From: Hyaloraphidium curvatum
Taxonomy: Eukaryota > Monoblepharomycota > Hyaloraphidiomycetes > Hyaloraphidiales > Hyaloraphidiaceae
Assembly: GCA_025558095.1 (NCBI GenBank)
Contig: JAIVFI010000001.1
Location: 1,192,501-1,256,500, forward strand
Length of the DNA stretch: 64,000 nt
Direction: 5' to 3'
Part shown: piece by piece, positions 1-10,704 of the stretch
Layout: every line of letters begins with the position of its first letter
Position numbering within the stretch: the stretch's first letter is position 1
Made by a program: the position numbers and the translations under genes
The notes under the pieces: model-generated
Seen by the model: only the letters and a program-made list of their open reading frames with translations
What the model was told of the DNA's origin: nothing
Databases searched by the model: none

Positions 1-84
1 TGATTCAAGACCCGCGGCCCAGCCCCGGCCGGCTCTCCTCCAGAGAGCGTCCCAAACGCCACAGCAAACCGCCCAGAGGCCCCG

Positions 85-2298
85 ATGACGGGCCGCGATG
101 CCGCGTCGGCGCCTCCGCCCGACATCCCCGCTGCCGAGCGGGCGCACCTCGTCCGCGCCGCCCTGCTGGCTTTGCCGCCGGGCACCGTCGCCACCGATCC
201 CATCGCGCTCGGTTCCGTCGTCGGCGGAGACCCGCGATCGGCCGGCGCCGACCCGCGGATCGTGGAGTGGATGACGTCGCCGCTCGTCGCCGCGCTGCTG
301 GACTGGCTGGGGCTGCACGCGGAGCTGGCGCGCTCGGGGGACGAAGGCGACGCAAGGTTCAGCGCGGCGGGGATCCCGCTGGGCCAGCTCGTATCCATTG
401 CCCGGAAACACTTCGATGCGATGCTGCGCGAGGAGATGGCGTGGATATTGGAGCAGGGGCCGCCGGCAGCTGGCAGGGCCGCGTCTCCGGCCGTCGACCC
501 GCGGGCGATGGCTCTTGCCTACTCGCTCTTCACCGCCGGGGCGCACTCCGACCTCGGGATGAGCGATTTCGAAGGTGCGCACCTGTACTTTGACCTCCTG
601 ACCTCGGTGTGGCGCCGCGTGGACGTCGGGCGGTACAGACTCTTGGACGCCAAGGATTTGGACGAGTACCAGCTGATCAACGAGTTCGTCGGCCTCTTTT
701 GGATCTCGACGGTGTTCACCAGCTGGCAGGCCATGGCTTCCGGTCTGCCGCCGCCCTTTGATCCGGCGCGGGACTTCCCGGACGTGGCGTTCACGGCCCC
801 GCCGCAGCTCACCATGGCCTTCCTGCCGCCGCTCCTGGAACGAAAGCGCAAGCTGCCCGTTCCCGACATCCTCCGCACCGTGCCGCACATCACCACGCGG
901 ATGTACTACTCCTGGCTGGACCCGCTCGCGGACCCGCTGCCCGAGGCCGAGCGCGCCGCCGTGCTCAAGCAATGCGTCGCGGGGATCAAGGACTTTGGGC
1001 TCGTGCACTTCGGCAGCCTCCTTCCCTACTTTGGCCTCAAGGTCGGGCAGTTCCACCGCTGGCTGCGCGACGAGGCGGGCATGTCCATGCTGGACCTCGT
1101 GCTGGTGGCTTCCCGCCAGGACCCCGCCGATGAGACGGGAATCTTTGCCCCCGGCTCCCCCTTTTCCTCGCGCGTCCTCTCCAACCCGCACCTCCCCGAA
1201 GCCCTCCGACGGCACTCCTTCTTCCGTGACGTGATGCACCGCATCTTTGCCGCCCTCCCGCCCGACGCGCTCGCGGACTCGGCGTCCGGCAACGTCGCTG
1301 CCCTGCAGGCTTCCTTCCGCCTCCCGCCGCTGCTGGTCCAGCTTCTCCTCTCCTACCTGACCCAGCTGCGGCTCATGAGCGCGTCCTTGTGCGCCCCGGA
1401 GCCCTTTGCGGACCACGACCTGCTCAGCGACGACGAGTCCTCGCCCTCGGCCGAGCTTCTCACGGCCTGGTTCGCCACCCCGGCCTTCATCACGGCCTTT
1501 GCCGACGCGTCGGCCATCTCCTCGGCGGTGCGCGGGTACCTCGCCGCCTTCACCCCCGAGGAGATCCGCGGCAACCTGTTCAACGCCATCATCTGCCACT
1601 CGGCCGTGCAGGCCGCCTGGATCCAGGTCCTCGTGCTCCGGAGGTTCGCGATGCTCATGGGGGGCTCCCCCGAGCGGGAGCTCACCGACGCCGCGGCGCT
1701 GCACGGGGCCATCACGCGGGACGCCCAGACGTGCCTCGATCTCCTCGGGGTGATGGGCAAGGACCCGTTCGCGGAGGCGAGGATGCTGCTGGAAGATTTG
1801 CTCGGGGGGAGGGAGACGGGGCTGAGCCCGGGGGAGCGGGCGGTGCTCCGCGCCGCGCGGCAGACGTTTTCGACGTGCGCGCACGGCGCGGGGATGCCGG
1901 GACGGTGCTGGCTGTGCGCCGCGTGGAGGGCGGATCGGGACAACGACGGTAGGGACGCCCAGGGGTCGGAGAGCAGCCTGGAGCCGGGGGAGCTGCGGAC
2001 CGAGCTCGCGTGGCTGTCGCTGTCGGACGCCACGGCCGTCAGCAGCGCGGAGGACGTCGGCAAGACCGCTTCGCCGGCGCCTGCCGGAAGGAATAAGCGC
2101 GTGCGGTTCAGCAAGGACGTCGCGGTGCACGAGACCTACTCGGCAGACGAGTACCGCCGAGGGAGGCTCGCGCTGGATGACGTCGAGGACGCGGGCGGGG
2201 TGGGCGCGCCGATCGGGGCCGCGGGGCACGTCAGCCTCGGCATGCTCAACGCGATACGGGATCCGTCGCAGTATCCGGACCTGAGGCGGTTCTGGTAG
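85..2298 (+). CDS. Orphan fungal protein with C-terminal PP1-docking motif
   Basis: This is an uninterrupted 737-residue reading frame from the ATG at 85. I do not recognise the main body, which is mostly hydrophobic-helical without clear membrane segments or a named domain. Residues of about 665-690 hold a KRVRF sequence followed by an acidic-hydrophobic stretch and a T-Y-S-x-x-E-Y-x-R pattern. That combination (RVxF followed by T..EY.R) is the way several fungal proteins dock protein phosphatase 1, so a PP1-targeting role is an inference from this motif alone. A CxxC-type pair with further Cys and His lies near residues 595-615 but does not form a finger I can name. The frame shows strong third-position GC bias over its whole length, so I am confident it is coding. 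Confidence 0.8.
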   Translation: MTGRDAASAPPPDIPAAERAHLVRAALLALPPGTVATDPIALGSVVGGDPRSAGADPRIVEWMTSPLVAALLDWLGLHAELARSGDEGDARFSAAGIPLGQLVSIARKHFDAMLREEMAWILEQGPPAAGRAASPAVDPRAMALAYSLFTAGAHSDLGMSDFEGAHLYFDLLTSVWRRVDVGRYRLLDAKDLDEYQLINEFVGLFWISTVFTSWQAMASGLPPPFDPARDFPDVAFTAPPQLTMAFLPPLLERKRKLPVPDILRTVPHITTRMYYSWLDPLADPLPEAERAAVLKQCVAGIKDFGLVHFGSLLPYFGLKVGQFHRWLRDEAGMSMLDLVLVASRQDPADETGIFAPGSPFSSRVLSNPHLPEALRRHSFFRDVMHRIFAALPPDALADSASGNVAALQASFRLPPLLVQLLLSYLTQLRLMSASLCAPEPFADHDLLSDDESSPSAELLTAWFATPAFITAFADASAISSAVRGYLAAFTPEEIRGNLFNAIICHSAVQAAWIQVLVLRRFAMLMGGSPERELTDAAALHGAITRDAQTCLDLLGVMGKDPFAEARMLLEDLLGGRETGLSPGERAVLRAARQTFSTCAHGAGMPGRCWLCAAWRADRDNDGRDAQGSESSLEPGELRTELAWLSLSDATAVSSAEDVGKTASPAPAGRNKRVRFSKDVAVHETYSADEYRRGRLALDDVEDAGGVGAPIGAAGHVSLGMLNAIRDPSQYPDLRRFW

Positions 2299-2441
2299 TG
2301 GAGTGCATCCGTGGAGAGTAACGGTGGTCGCGTCGGATTGTGGCCCCTGATCGTCCGGAGATTCGGAACCTAAGGCGGTCCGTTTGTTGATGGATGTTGG
2401 CCGGTGAGTGTCAACGACAGCTCCACCCCACCTCCACCGCG

Positions 2442-5400
2442 ATGTCGGGCCGCCCGGCCGCGTCGCCCGCCAGCACGCCGCAGAGCGGGTCGCCGGCGGG
2501 CGCCGAGGCCGACGCGCCGGTGCCGAGTGCCGACTTTGTGGTGCGGCTGCTCTCCGCGGCGGCCGACGCGCCGATCGCCGACGCGGACGCCGACGCGCTC
2601 GATCGCTTCGCGGTCGCGTTCGCGTTCGCGTTTGAGCCGCGGCCGCCGGCGGGGAAGCGGCGCGGCTCGGCGTCGCCCGGGCGGGCGCCCCCCGCGGGCA
2701 CCGCGTCGTCGCGCGCGCCGCCGCCGCCCCCCGCCGCGTACGCGCTGCCCGCCGACGCCGCGCGCGCGATCGCCGAGCTGCGGCGGGCTTACGTGGGGAC
2801 GGTGGTCGGCGACCCGCACGCCGCGGCACAGCTGCCCGAGCCGCCCGCGGTGGCGACGGCGCCGGCCGGCCTGCAGAGGACACCCGCGCCGTCGGGCGCC
2901 CCGGCGGCACAGCTGTTTGTCACGCGGGCGCAGCTGCCCGCGCTCTTTGTGGCGCCGTTTGCCGCGCCCGGCGCCCTGCCGCGCTTCCTCGCGCTGCTGC
3001 GCCATCTGCGGCCCGTGTACCCGCCCGAGCTGTTCTCCGCCGACTGGTGGGAGCCGCTGCTGCTGCCCGTGCTGCTCGGCTCGCGCTGGCGCCCCGCCTC
3101 CGACGCCGCCTCGGCCCTGGTCGGGGACATGCTCGCCGCTGAGCCCGGCGACCCGGACCTGGTGCGCGCCGCCGTCGCCGCCTACGTCGACGAGGCCGGC
3201 CGCGCCGAGGACCTCTTTTCGCGCGGCGAGGCCGGCGCCCGCCCGCCCGGCGAGGCCAACATCGAGGCCGCCGCCCGCGAGGCCTCGCTCGCCCGCCCGC
3301 GCGACTTTTTCGCCGCCCTCGCGCCCTTCTTCTCCGACCCCTCCACCCGCATCCGCGCAGCAGGCCTGCTCGCCCGCGCCCTGCGCCGGGAAAACGTCTC
3401 GGCGCACCTGCTCGCCGGCACCCCGCTCCTCGACCTGGTCCTCGCCTCCCTCCAGACCGACGTCCACCCGGCCCTCGTAGCCTCCCTCCTCTCCACCCTC
3501 GTCTTCCTCCTCCCGCGCATCCCGACCTCCCTGCCCCCGCTGCTCCCGCGGCTGTTCCGGATCATGGCCCGCGCGGCGCTGTGGGAGGACGCGCTGGCCC
3601 GCGGGCTGGCCCGCGCGGGCGGGCAGGGCGCCGGGGCCGAGGTGCGCGCGGGGGCAGAGTACGCGCGCAGGTCCGCGCGGCGGTGCGCGGGGATGCTGTT
3701 CACCCACCTGTACGGCATGTGGCCGTGCGGGCTGGCGGAGTTTTGCCGGGAGATGCTGGCGGGCGGCGGGGAGCCCAGGGAGGGGGGTGGGGGAGGGCTG
3801 GCGGGGCTGCTGGGGTTCGGAAAGGGGGAGCAGGCGCCGGTGCTGGAGAGGGTGCAGGGGATGGAGGAGCTGGTGGGGGATTTCGAGGGGGCAGAGTGGG
3901 CGGAGCGGAGGGCCGTGCTGGAGCGCGTGTTCGGGGTGGGTTCCGAGTCGGGACAGGCGGGAATTCGAACGCCTCTGACAGTTGTCGACGTGGAATCCCA
4001 CAGGAATACTTCAGGCAGCACACGGTGCACCCGTCGCTCTTCTCGACCACCGCCGCCGCCGAGCTCGCGGCCAACGCCGAGCGCTTCGCCAAGATGGACC
4101 CCGACGAGATCGCCGCCGAGTGCCTCGGCCGGCGCAACCGCACCGCCGGCTTCCTGGACGACGACGGCGCCGGCGCCGCGGAACCCGAAGCCGGCTCCCC
4201 CGCCGAGATCGCCGGCGTCTCGGAACCCGGCGACCCCCCCGCCGTGCCCGCCCCCCCAGCCGCCGACGCCCGCGCGGCCGTGAGCCTCGGCGACGTGCTC
4301 GCGCAGTACGAGCACCTCCGCGGCCTCACGGACCACCGCCGCGACCCCCTGTCCTCCGCCGCGGAGGACGCCGACGCGGCGCCGCGCAACGCCGTGCTCC
4401 CGCTGCTGCTCCTCCTCAACGAGCTCAACCTCGAGCTGTACCTCCGGCAGGTGCACCTCGCGTGGATCCGCCGCCTGCGGCGCGGGGCGAGGGACGGGGA
4501 GGCCGTCGCGGCCGAGGTGGAGGGGATGCGGGGCAAGCTGCGCGCGGCCGAGGCGGCGGTCCGCGCCGCCGAGGTGCTGCTCGGTGCAGAGAGGGCGGCC
4601 CGCGAGGCGGAGAGGGAGCGGGCGGCGGGGATGGTGGCCGAGGCGAGGGCAGAGGCGGCGCGGGCGCGGGGCGAGGCGGCCGAGGGTGGGAGGAGGGAGC
4701 AGGCGCTGCGCGAGGCCGCAGCGGCCGCAGCGGCCGACACCGACGCGGTGCGCGCGCGGCTGGAGGAGGCTAACGGGCGGATATTCGAGCTCGAGACGCG
4801 CATCTCGGTGCTGGAGCCGCGGGCGGCCAAGGCAGGGGAGAGCGAGGCGCAGGCGGCGCAGATGGTGCGGCAGCTGGCCATGTGGGAGCTGGACACCAAG
4901 GCGGGGAGGGCGGCGGCGCAGAGGGCCAGGGAGCTGGAGGGGGAGAAGGCCAACGCGGAGCTGGCGGCGCTCGACCAGGGGAAGGAGGTTGTGGAGCGGG
5001 AGAGGGCGCTGGCGTGGGTGGATCCGCCACGGCGCGAATCTGGTTGCCCTTGCTTACTACCTGCACAGCGAGAGCAGGACTTTTGCGGCGGCGCTGGCGA
5101 GCAAGCTCGAGAGCGCAGAGAAGCGGCTGGAGAAGGTGGACCTCGCCATGAAGGAACAGGTAAGGCAATTCGCGTTCGCACCTCTGTTTGCCAAGCGTGA
5201 CGCGTTTGCAACAGAACACGGCGCTTTCGAGGCTACGGTTGGGCGAAAGCGAGAAGCTCAAGGTGCTGGAGGAAAAGTACCAGACCGTCCGTGGTATCAA
5301 TCTGCAGCTTCAGGTTGGTCGACCTCGGCTCGATGCCCGTGATTTGTTGGTCTCACCCGCCATTTGCGCAAATCGCAGAGCCGAATCGGGTCTCTCATGG

Positions 5401-5750
5401 CCGAGATGGAACAGATCAAGGCCAGCGTTGCCGCCCCGGCCCCGCCCGCGCCCTCGCCGTCACTCCCTTCCAAATCCCTCTCGGACTCTTCCCTGCTGCC
5501 CAACCCCCGCGCCCCCTCCCCTCTTTCCTCCGGCTCGACGGGCAGGCCATCCCCGCGCACGCAGTCGCCCTCGGCGCCGCCGAAATCCCCCTCGAGCGCG
5601 GCGATCCGCGCGAGCCAGGTGCTCCCCTCGCTGCCGGACGAGAAGAAGCCCAGCCGGACGCCGTCGATGGGGAGCGGGCCGCAGCAGTCGCAGCTCTCGG
5701 CCGGGCTGGCGGGGCTGACGAGGCAGGGATCGGACCGGAGCGATGCGTGA
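2442..5750 (+). CDS. TSC1: Hamartin (TSC1), negative regulator of TORC1
   Basis: Hamartin is the stabilising partner of tuberin in the TSC complex that switches off Rheb and TORC1. I read five exons: 2442-3935, 4004-5013, 5069-5159, 5215-5313 and 5379-5750, all joined in phase, giving about 1021 residues. The N-terminal half is a helical-repeat region with the family's proline-rich 'L-P-R-I-P' segment near residue 360 and the Y-G-M-W-P motif just before the second exon, matching the Y-G-x-x-P of hamartin. From about residue 635 a long Ala/Glu/Arg-rich coiled coil runs almost to the end, followed by a Ser/Pro-rich tail. An in-frame ATG at 2394 is possible, but 2442 has the better context. The length is close to the roughly 900-1160 residues usual in the family. 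It ends 23 bp from the end of the convergent channel gene. Confidence 0.85.
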
Positions 5751-5773
5751 GGGTATTGTATTGCTCAACAAAA

Positions 5774-7269
5774 TCACGCCGAAGCTCCGCCATCGGTGGT
5801 CCCATCGTTGGCGCCCTGCGCCCCACCCTCCATCCTGCGCTCGAGCCGCTCCAGCCTCGCATTCATCGCCCGCGTCTCCCGCAGGAGCGCCGCGAGCATG
5901 CCCGCCACGTCATCCCCCTCCGTCTCGGCGCCTTCCTCCCCATCAGCCGATTCTTCCCCGACCTCGTCCGCGAACCGGATCGAAGACCTTCCCTTGCGCA
6001 CGGGGAGCACCGTCACCCTGTCCATCGAGTTCGGGGGGCCGGCGTGGTGGTGCCACTCGGTCGGCGACTCGGGCACGTCGATACTCGGCACCCCCCTCCT
6101 GTCGCCCGTCTCGGGGTCCACCCAGCCCTCCGTGTCCGTGGGGTTGAGGTACCACCACGCCGCCTCCTCGATCGATGCGCGCCATTGCTCGTCCGACTTG
6201 CCGAGGACCGAGAGGAGCTCGGCCAGCCAGATAGCGACGAGGAACGGGGCGCAGACGATCTTGAGGAGGCCGCGGGTGAGGGGTTCGTACGAATGGTGCG
6301 GGAGCACCAGCTTCAGGGGGAGAATCGCGAGCTCGACGAGGTTGAAGGGTGGGAGGAAGGGGTACAGAACGTCTGCGAGGGCGTGCTCGACGACGCGGAG
6401 GGCGAGGCTGAACTGGAACTCGGCCTCGGCGTTCTCGATCACTTTGGAGAAAGACTGGGCAAAGATGGAAATGAGGAGGTTCAGGAGCAGGAGATTCGTG
6501 ATGGCCAGGAACACGACAATGAGGATGGAGCCGAAGACAGGGTCGAGGGCGACAGCTGGAGGCGTTGACAGCTCAGCGATTGCGGTCGCACCTGTGCCAA
6601 AGATCACCCACCGAAGTCAAGAGCACGGAAGTAGAAGCCGATCCATACGAGAATCAGCTCGTAAAGGATCTCGAACCAGCTCGGATGCGGCGTGTCACCC
6701 GGGTCCGCGTCCGGATCGTCCGGCCTCGAGACGGCATACAGCCCTTGCGTAAAGCCCAACAAGTTCACGCCCATGAGGACGAAGAAAAGTGAGGAATCGT
6801 AGACCATCGATCGAACGATGATGATCATGGTGCCGAAGTACCGGAACCGGTCGAGCGCAGCGAAGGCGCGTGGCCACACGATGCAGTTGGCGACCGCAAG
6901 CAAGTCAAAGGCCAGCTTGCGCAGCTCCTGCGAACCCTGCGCGATCGCGACCCAGCGGACGGCAAAGAAGGCGGCGAGGAGACCGAGAGTTGCGACATCG
7001 AACCAGTTCCAGATGCTGCTCAGGTAGATGCGGAGACCCGAATCGATGGCTGCCTTTGCCTCGTCGCAGAAGTACGCCAAACTGAGCACGAGCAGGGTCC
7101 ACTCGACGACTGTGGGTTCAAGAGGGCGTGCGAAGACTTCGACGGTGAGATCAGCTGCTACAGCGGCATTTCGAGGCTCTGGCGTACTGCGGACGAGCTG
7201 AAAACAGCTTGTCTCCCATGGGGTTGCCGACGCCACAGAGGGGCAACAAAGGTTGGTGCGATCACGCAA
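5774..7269 (-). CDS. TRP-type cation channel, 5' end unresolved
   Basis: Two exons are clear: 7269-6612 and 6555-5774, with a 56-base intron (donor GTGGGT, phase 1). The product has a run of hydrophobic helices: one around residues 55-75, one starting N-W-F-D near 88, one near 118-138, then a long S4-S5-like stretch (141-180). After the splice comes an S6-like helix ending N-L-L-I-S-I-F, the gate-region pattern of TRP and YVC1-type channels. Such channels pass calcium and other cations, in fungi often at the vacuole. The first helix and cytosolic N-terminus usual in the family are missing from the frame at 7269, so either another exon lies in 7270-7760 or the gene is truncated. The C-terminal about 200 residues are hydrophilic with a short coiled-coil-like segment. 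About 480 residues are visible. Confidence 0.7.
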
Positions 7270-7762
7270 GGCAGATGAGGGACGTCGCGGCGGAAGTCAC
7301 GCTCAACGCCACCGCTTCAACCGCTGCATCTCCATTTCATTTCAGGTCGGCCGAATGTAGGTTGGGAGTTTTGGAGAACTTCACCGAGTGCCGCACCCGG
7401 GACCCGGGGAGCGGCCCGGAAGGGTGTGTGATGCAAGCGAGTCGGGAAGCCACAACTGCGTGGCGCGCCCCACCGGGGCAGGATGGCCTCAAGTAGCTCT
7501 CTGCTGACTGTCGGACGCAAAGCCTGCACATCTGGAGCACAGGAGGGGGGTATCCACCAAAAAAGGGTCCCGGGGCCTGGTCCAGGCTATGAGCACGCCA
7601 TAAGTTTTCCCCGCGGGGATTCATCCGACAAAGCATTGTTTCCAAAGCACACCGCCGTTTCCCCGGGAATCCGCAGCAGCGCGCCGGCATTTCATCAGCG
7701 TGAGCCGATGCATCCCATCGCCGCCGCAGGCGATTGACCATTCCCGGCGCAGCGCGAGCGAC
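7270..7762. other. 493-bp divergent intergenic region
   Basis: This stretch separates the 5' end of the channel gene (minus) from the sulfate permease (plus). It should hold both promoters and perhaps a missing first exon of the channel. I could not find an exon whose splice phase and hydrophobicity fit, and I see no repeat or RNA gene. Confidence 0.4.
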
Positions 7763-10415
7763 ATGCATCCCGAAGTCCCCGCCGCGGCGAGGCTCCCCCT
7801 CGACGCGGGCGACGACGAGTCGGAGGTCCTCGTCAGCCGCAAGGATGTTGCCGAGTTTGCTCGCAACTTCCCGCGTGCTGCCAAGCGCTACGTCGCCGAG
7901 CTGTTCCCCATCGCGAGCTGGATACCACACTACAACTTGCGATGGGCCCTCGGCGACGCCATAGCCGGCACCACGATCGGCTTAATGGTCGTCCCGCAGG
8001 CTCTTGCTTACGCCAAGCTCGCCGGGCTTCCGCCCGAGTACGGCCTCTACAGCTCGGTAAGCATCCACAACTCCCCCCACGCCGCATAGAACAATACTGA
8101 CCCTCGTGCCGCCTACCCGCCTACAGTTCACCGGAGTCCTCATATACTGCCTCTTCGCCACCTCCAAGGACGTGACAATTGGTCCCACGGCCGTCATGGC
8201 CCTTGCTACGGGACAGATCTTGGCCCGCGTCAACCCCAGCAACTCGGTGCAGGGCAACGTCGCCATCGCCACAACCCTCGCGCTCATGGCCGGCCTCACA
8301 ATGCTCGGCGTCGGCCTCTTTCGCCTGGGCTTCATCCTCGAGTTCATCCCTGGGCCGGTCGTGGCCGGTTTTACCACCGGCGGCGCCGTGACCGTCGTCA
8401 TCTCGCAGATCCCCGCCTTGTTTGGCATCAAGGGGGTCAACACGCGTGCCGACACCTACGTCGTCGTCCAGGGCATCTTCCAGAACATCGGCACCGCCAA
8501 CTGGATCGACTGCATCTTTGGACTCGTCTCCGCCGCCGTCTTGGTCGGGCTCAAGCTGCTGTCGCGGCGATACGCGAGGCGCAGCATCTCCGTGTGGTAC
8601 CTCGGCGTGTCGAGGTTCGCCCTCGTCGTGCTCGTCTCGATCCTCGCCTCGTGGCTCGTCAACCACTCGAATCCTACCTCGCCTCCAATGTCGATCCTCA
8701 AGACGGTGCCCTCGGGGTTCACGTATGTCGCCGTGCCGCCCATAACGGACCCCGCCGTTGCTTCGGCGGCTGCTTCCGGCCTCCCCGTCGTCGTGCTGCT
8801 CGCCCTTCTGGAGCACATTTCCATCGCCAAGTCGTTCGGGAGGATCAACGGCTACCGCATCAACCCGAGCCAGGAGGCGGTCGCGCTCGGTGTCACCAAC
8901 GTCGCGGCCAGCTTCTTCGGCGGTTTCCCTGCGACGGGCAGCTTCTCGCGCACGGCCGTCAAGAGCCAGGCCGGGGTCCGCACCCCGCTTGCCGGCATCC
9001 TCACGGGCCTCATCGTGCTCCTGGCTATCTTCGTCCTCGGACCGATGTTCTACTGGATCCCCAATGCGACGCTCGCCGCGGTCATCATGCACGGCATCAC
9101 CGAGCTCGTGAGCCCCCCCAGCTACTTCAAGCGTCTCTGGGGCATCAGCGTCACGGACTTCATCGTCGCGGCGGTCACGATCCTTCTCTCGTGCGTCATG
9201 ACCATTGAGTTGGCCATTGAGGTCGCCGTCTGCCTCGCCCTTGCTTTCCTCCTCCTCCGCCTCGCCTTCCCCTCCTTCTCCCTCCTCTTCCGCGATTCCG
9301 CGACGGGCGAGTGGATCCCCTCGCGGAACCGCACCCCGAACACCCGGGCTCCCCCGCCCGGCGTGATCGTCTTCCGCCCCGAGGAATCCATGATCTACCC
9401 CAACTCGGACCGCATCCGCGGCGAGATCTGGGACACCATCGCCGCCACCACCAAGGACCAGACCCCGCACACCGTCGAGATCTCCGGCCGCCTGACGGAG
9501 GGCAAGGGGTGGAACGAGTACGCGGGCGTGTCCAAACGCTGGGCTGTTGACTCCAAGTTCGAGGCGTCTGTGGCACCAATGGTGGCGGAATGGAACACCA
9601 GCGTTCGACTTGGTGGCGAGAGCGAAAAGGCGCCGCGTGCGCAGATCGAGGTCACCCTCGCGGACAGCCCGGACAAGAAGCAGGACCTCACGCTAATGGT
9701 TCCAGGGAGCGCAGATCCTCTGCACAACTCCGGAACTGTTTCGACGGTCTCGACGGTCGTGACCCCGGCTACGGCGCCTGTTCTTGCTGCACCGTCGTTC
9801 GAGCAGGCGGATCTCCCGAGCCTCCGAGCGATCGTTTTGGATCTCTCTGCCGTCAACGACGTGGACTCCACCGGGGCCCAGGCGCTCCTCGACCTGTTGG
9901 CGGATGCGGATCGGCGTAGCGGAGCGAGCGGCGTGCGGATGTACTTTGTGCATGCCAGGCGGCGCGTGCGGCGCGTGCTTGTCAGGGCTGGCTTGGTCGC
10001 TGCCCAGATCGCCGTGCCTGTCGTCGAGGCACCGGGCGAGGATCCTGTGCTGGAGAAGCCCGAGATTGCCTTGACCGAGGGCTACGAGGGCAAGGGGGCG
10101 GCGACCTTCGACATGTGGCGCACCATCCGAGGGCTTCGCTTCGGAGCCGTCAAGCAGGCTGTCGATGCCGTCAAGGAGCTCCCCCCTCCCGATCTGGAAG
10201 CCGGCACCGGATCTGCGGTGCCTCAAGAGATTCCCGACGCCTCGGCGGAGACTCCTCGCATTTCGGTCTCGCACCGACCTGCCACCGGCCTCCTCACCCA
10301 CGAGGGCGGGGCCACGACGGCGGAGGAGGTGATCGAGGCGGCCGCGCCTTTCGCAAACGAGTACTTCTACTCCAACATGGACGATGCCCTGGAAGCAGCC
10401 GCGGCGGACCGTTGA
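7763..10415 (+). CDS. SulP-family sulfate/anion permease with STAS domain
   Basis: This is a plasma-membrane type anion transporter of the SulP (SLC26) family. It has two exons, 7763-8056 and 8127-10415, joined in phase 0 by a 70-base intron, for about 860 residues. The family's early signature is present just before the splice (V-V-P-Q-A-L-A-Y-A followed by G-L-P-P-E-Y-G-L-Y), and 10-12 hydrophobic helices follow. A long loop starts near residue 515, and a STAS domain near residues 660-740 contains the D[11 protein letters not shown] core. The loop between membrane core and STAS is expanded compared with small bacterial members, as is usual in fungal sulfate permeases. The substrate (sulfate, or another oxyanion) cannot be fixed from sequence alone. 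The start at 7763 places the N-terminus just ahead of the conserved region. Confidence 0.9.
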
Positions 10416-10704
10416 TCGATTCGCATGGCGGATGAATGAAAAAGGAACACAAGGGTAGCATCTTGGGTCTTTGCACGGTGTAGCTTGGGCAACGGGTGGA
10501 ATGAAGGAGGGGAGAACCTAAGCATCATTCGCCCTCCCGGACCCTCCACATGAAGACGCATCCATCAACCGTAACTGCGCATTGCTGTAGCTCCCAGCGC
10601 GTTCTTCACGCTCGCAGATCGGACGATGTTGGGTCAGATACCGGAAATTCGTCAGTCAGGTTGGTCGGATAGGAAAACTCGCGCGTCCCAAATCGACGCG
10701 GGCC

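Noticed and set aside
2370-4001. A 543-residue minus-strand frame and a 424-residue one (3182-4456) opposite TSC1
   Set aside because: Low-complexity Arg/Gly/Glu composition with no recognisable domain. The plus-strand frames match hamartin and splice in phase.
7337-7930. A 197-residue minus-strand frame as a missing 5' exon of the TRP channel
   Set aside because: It overlaps the permease start on the other strand, has no hydrophobic helix and no splice phase that fits the exon at 7269.
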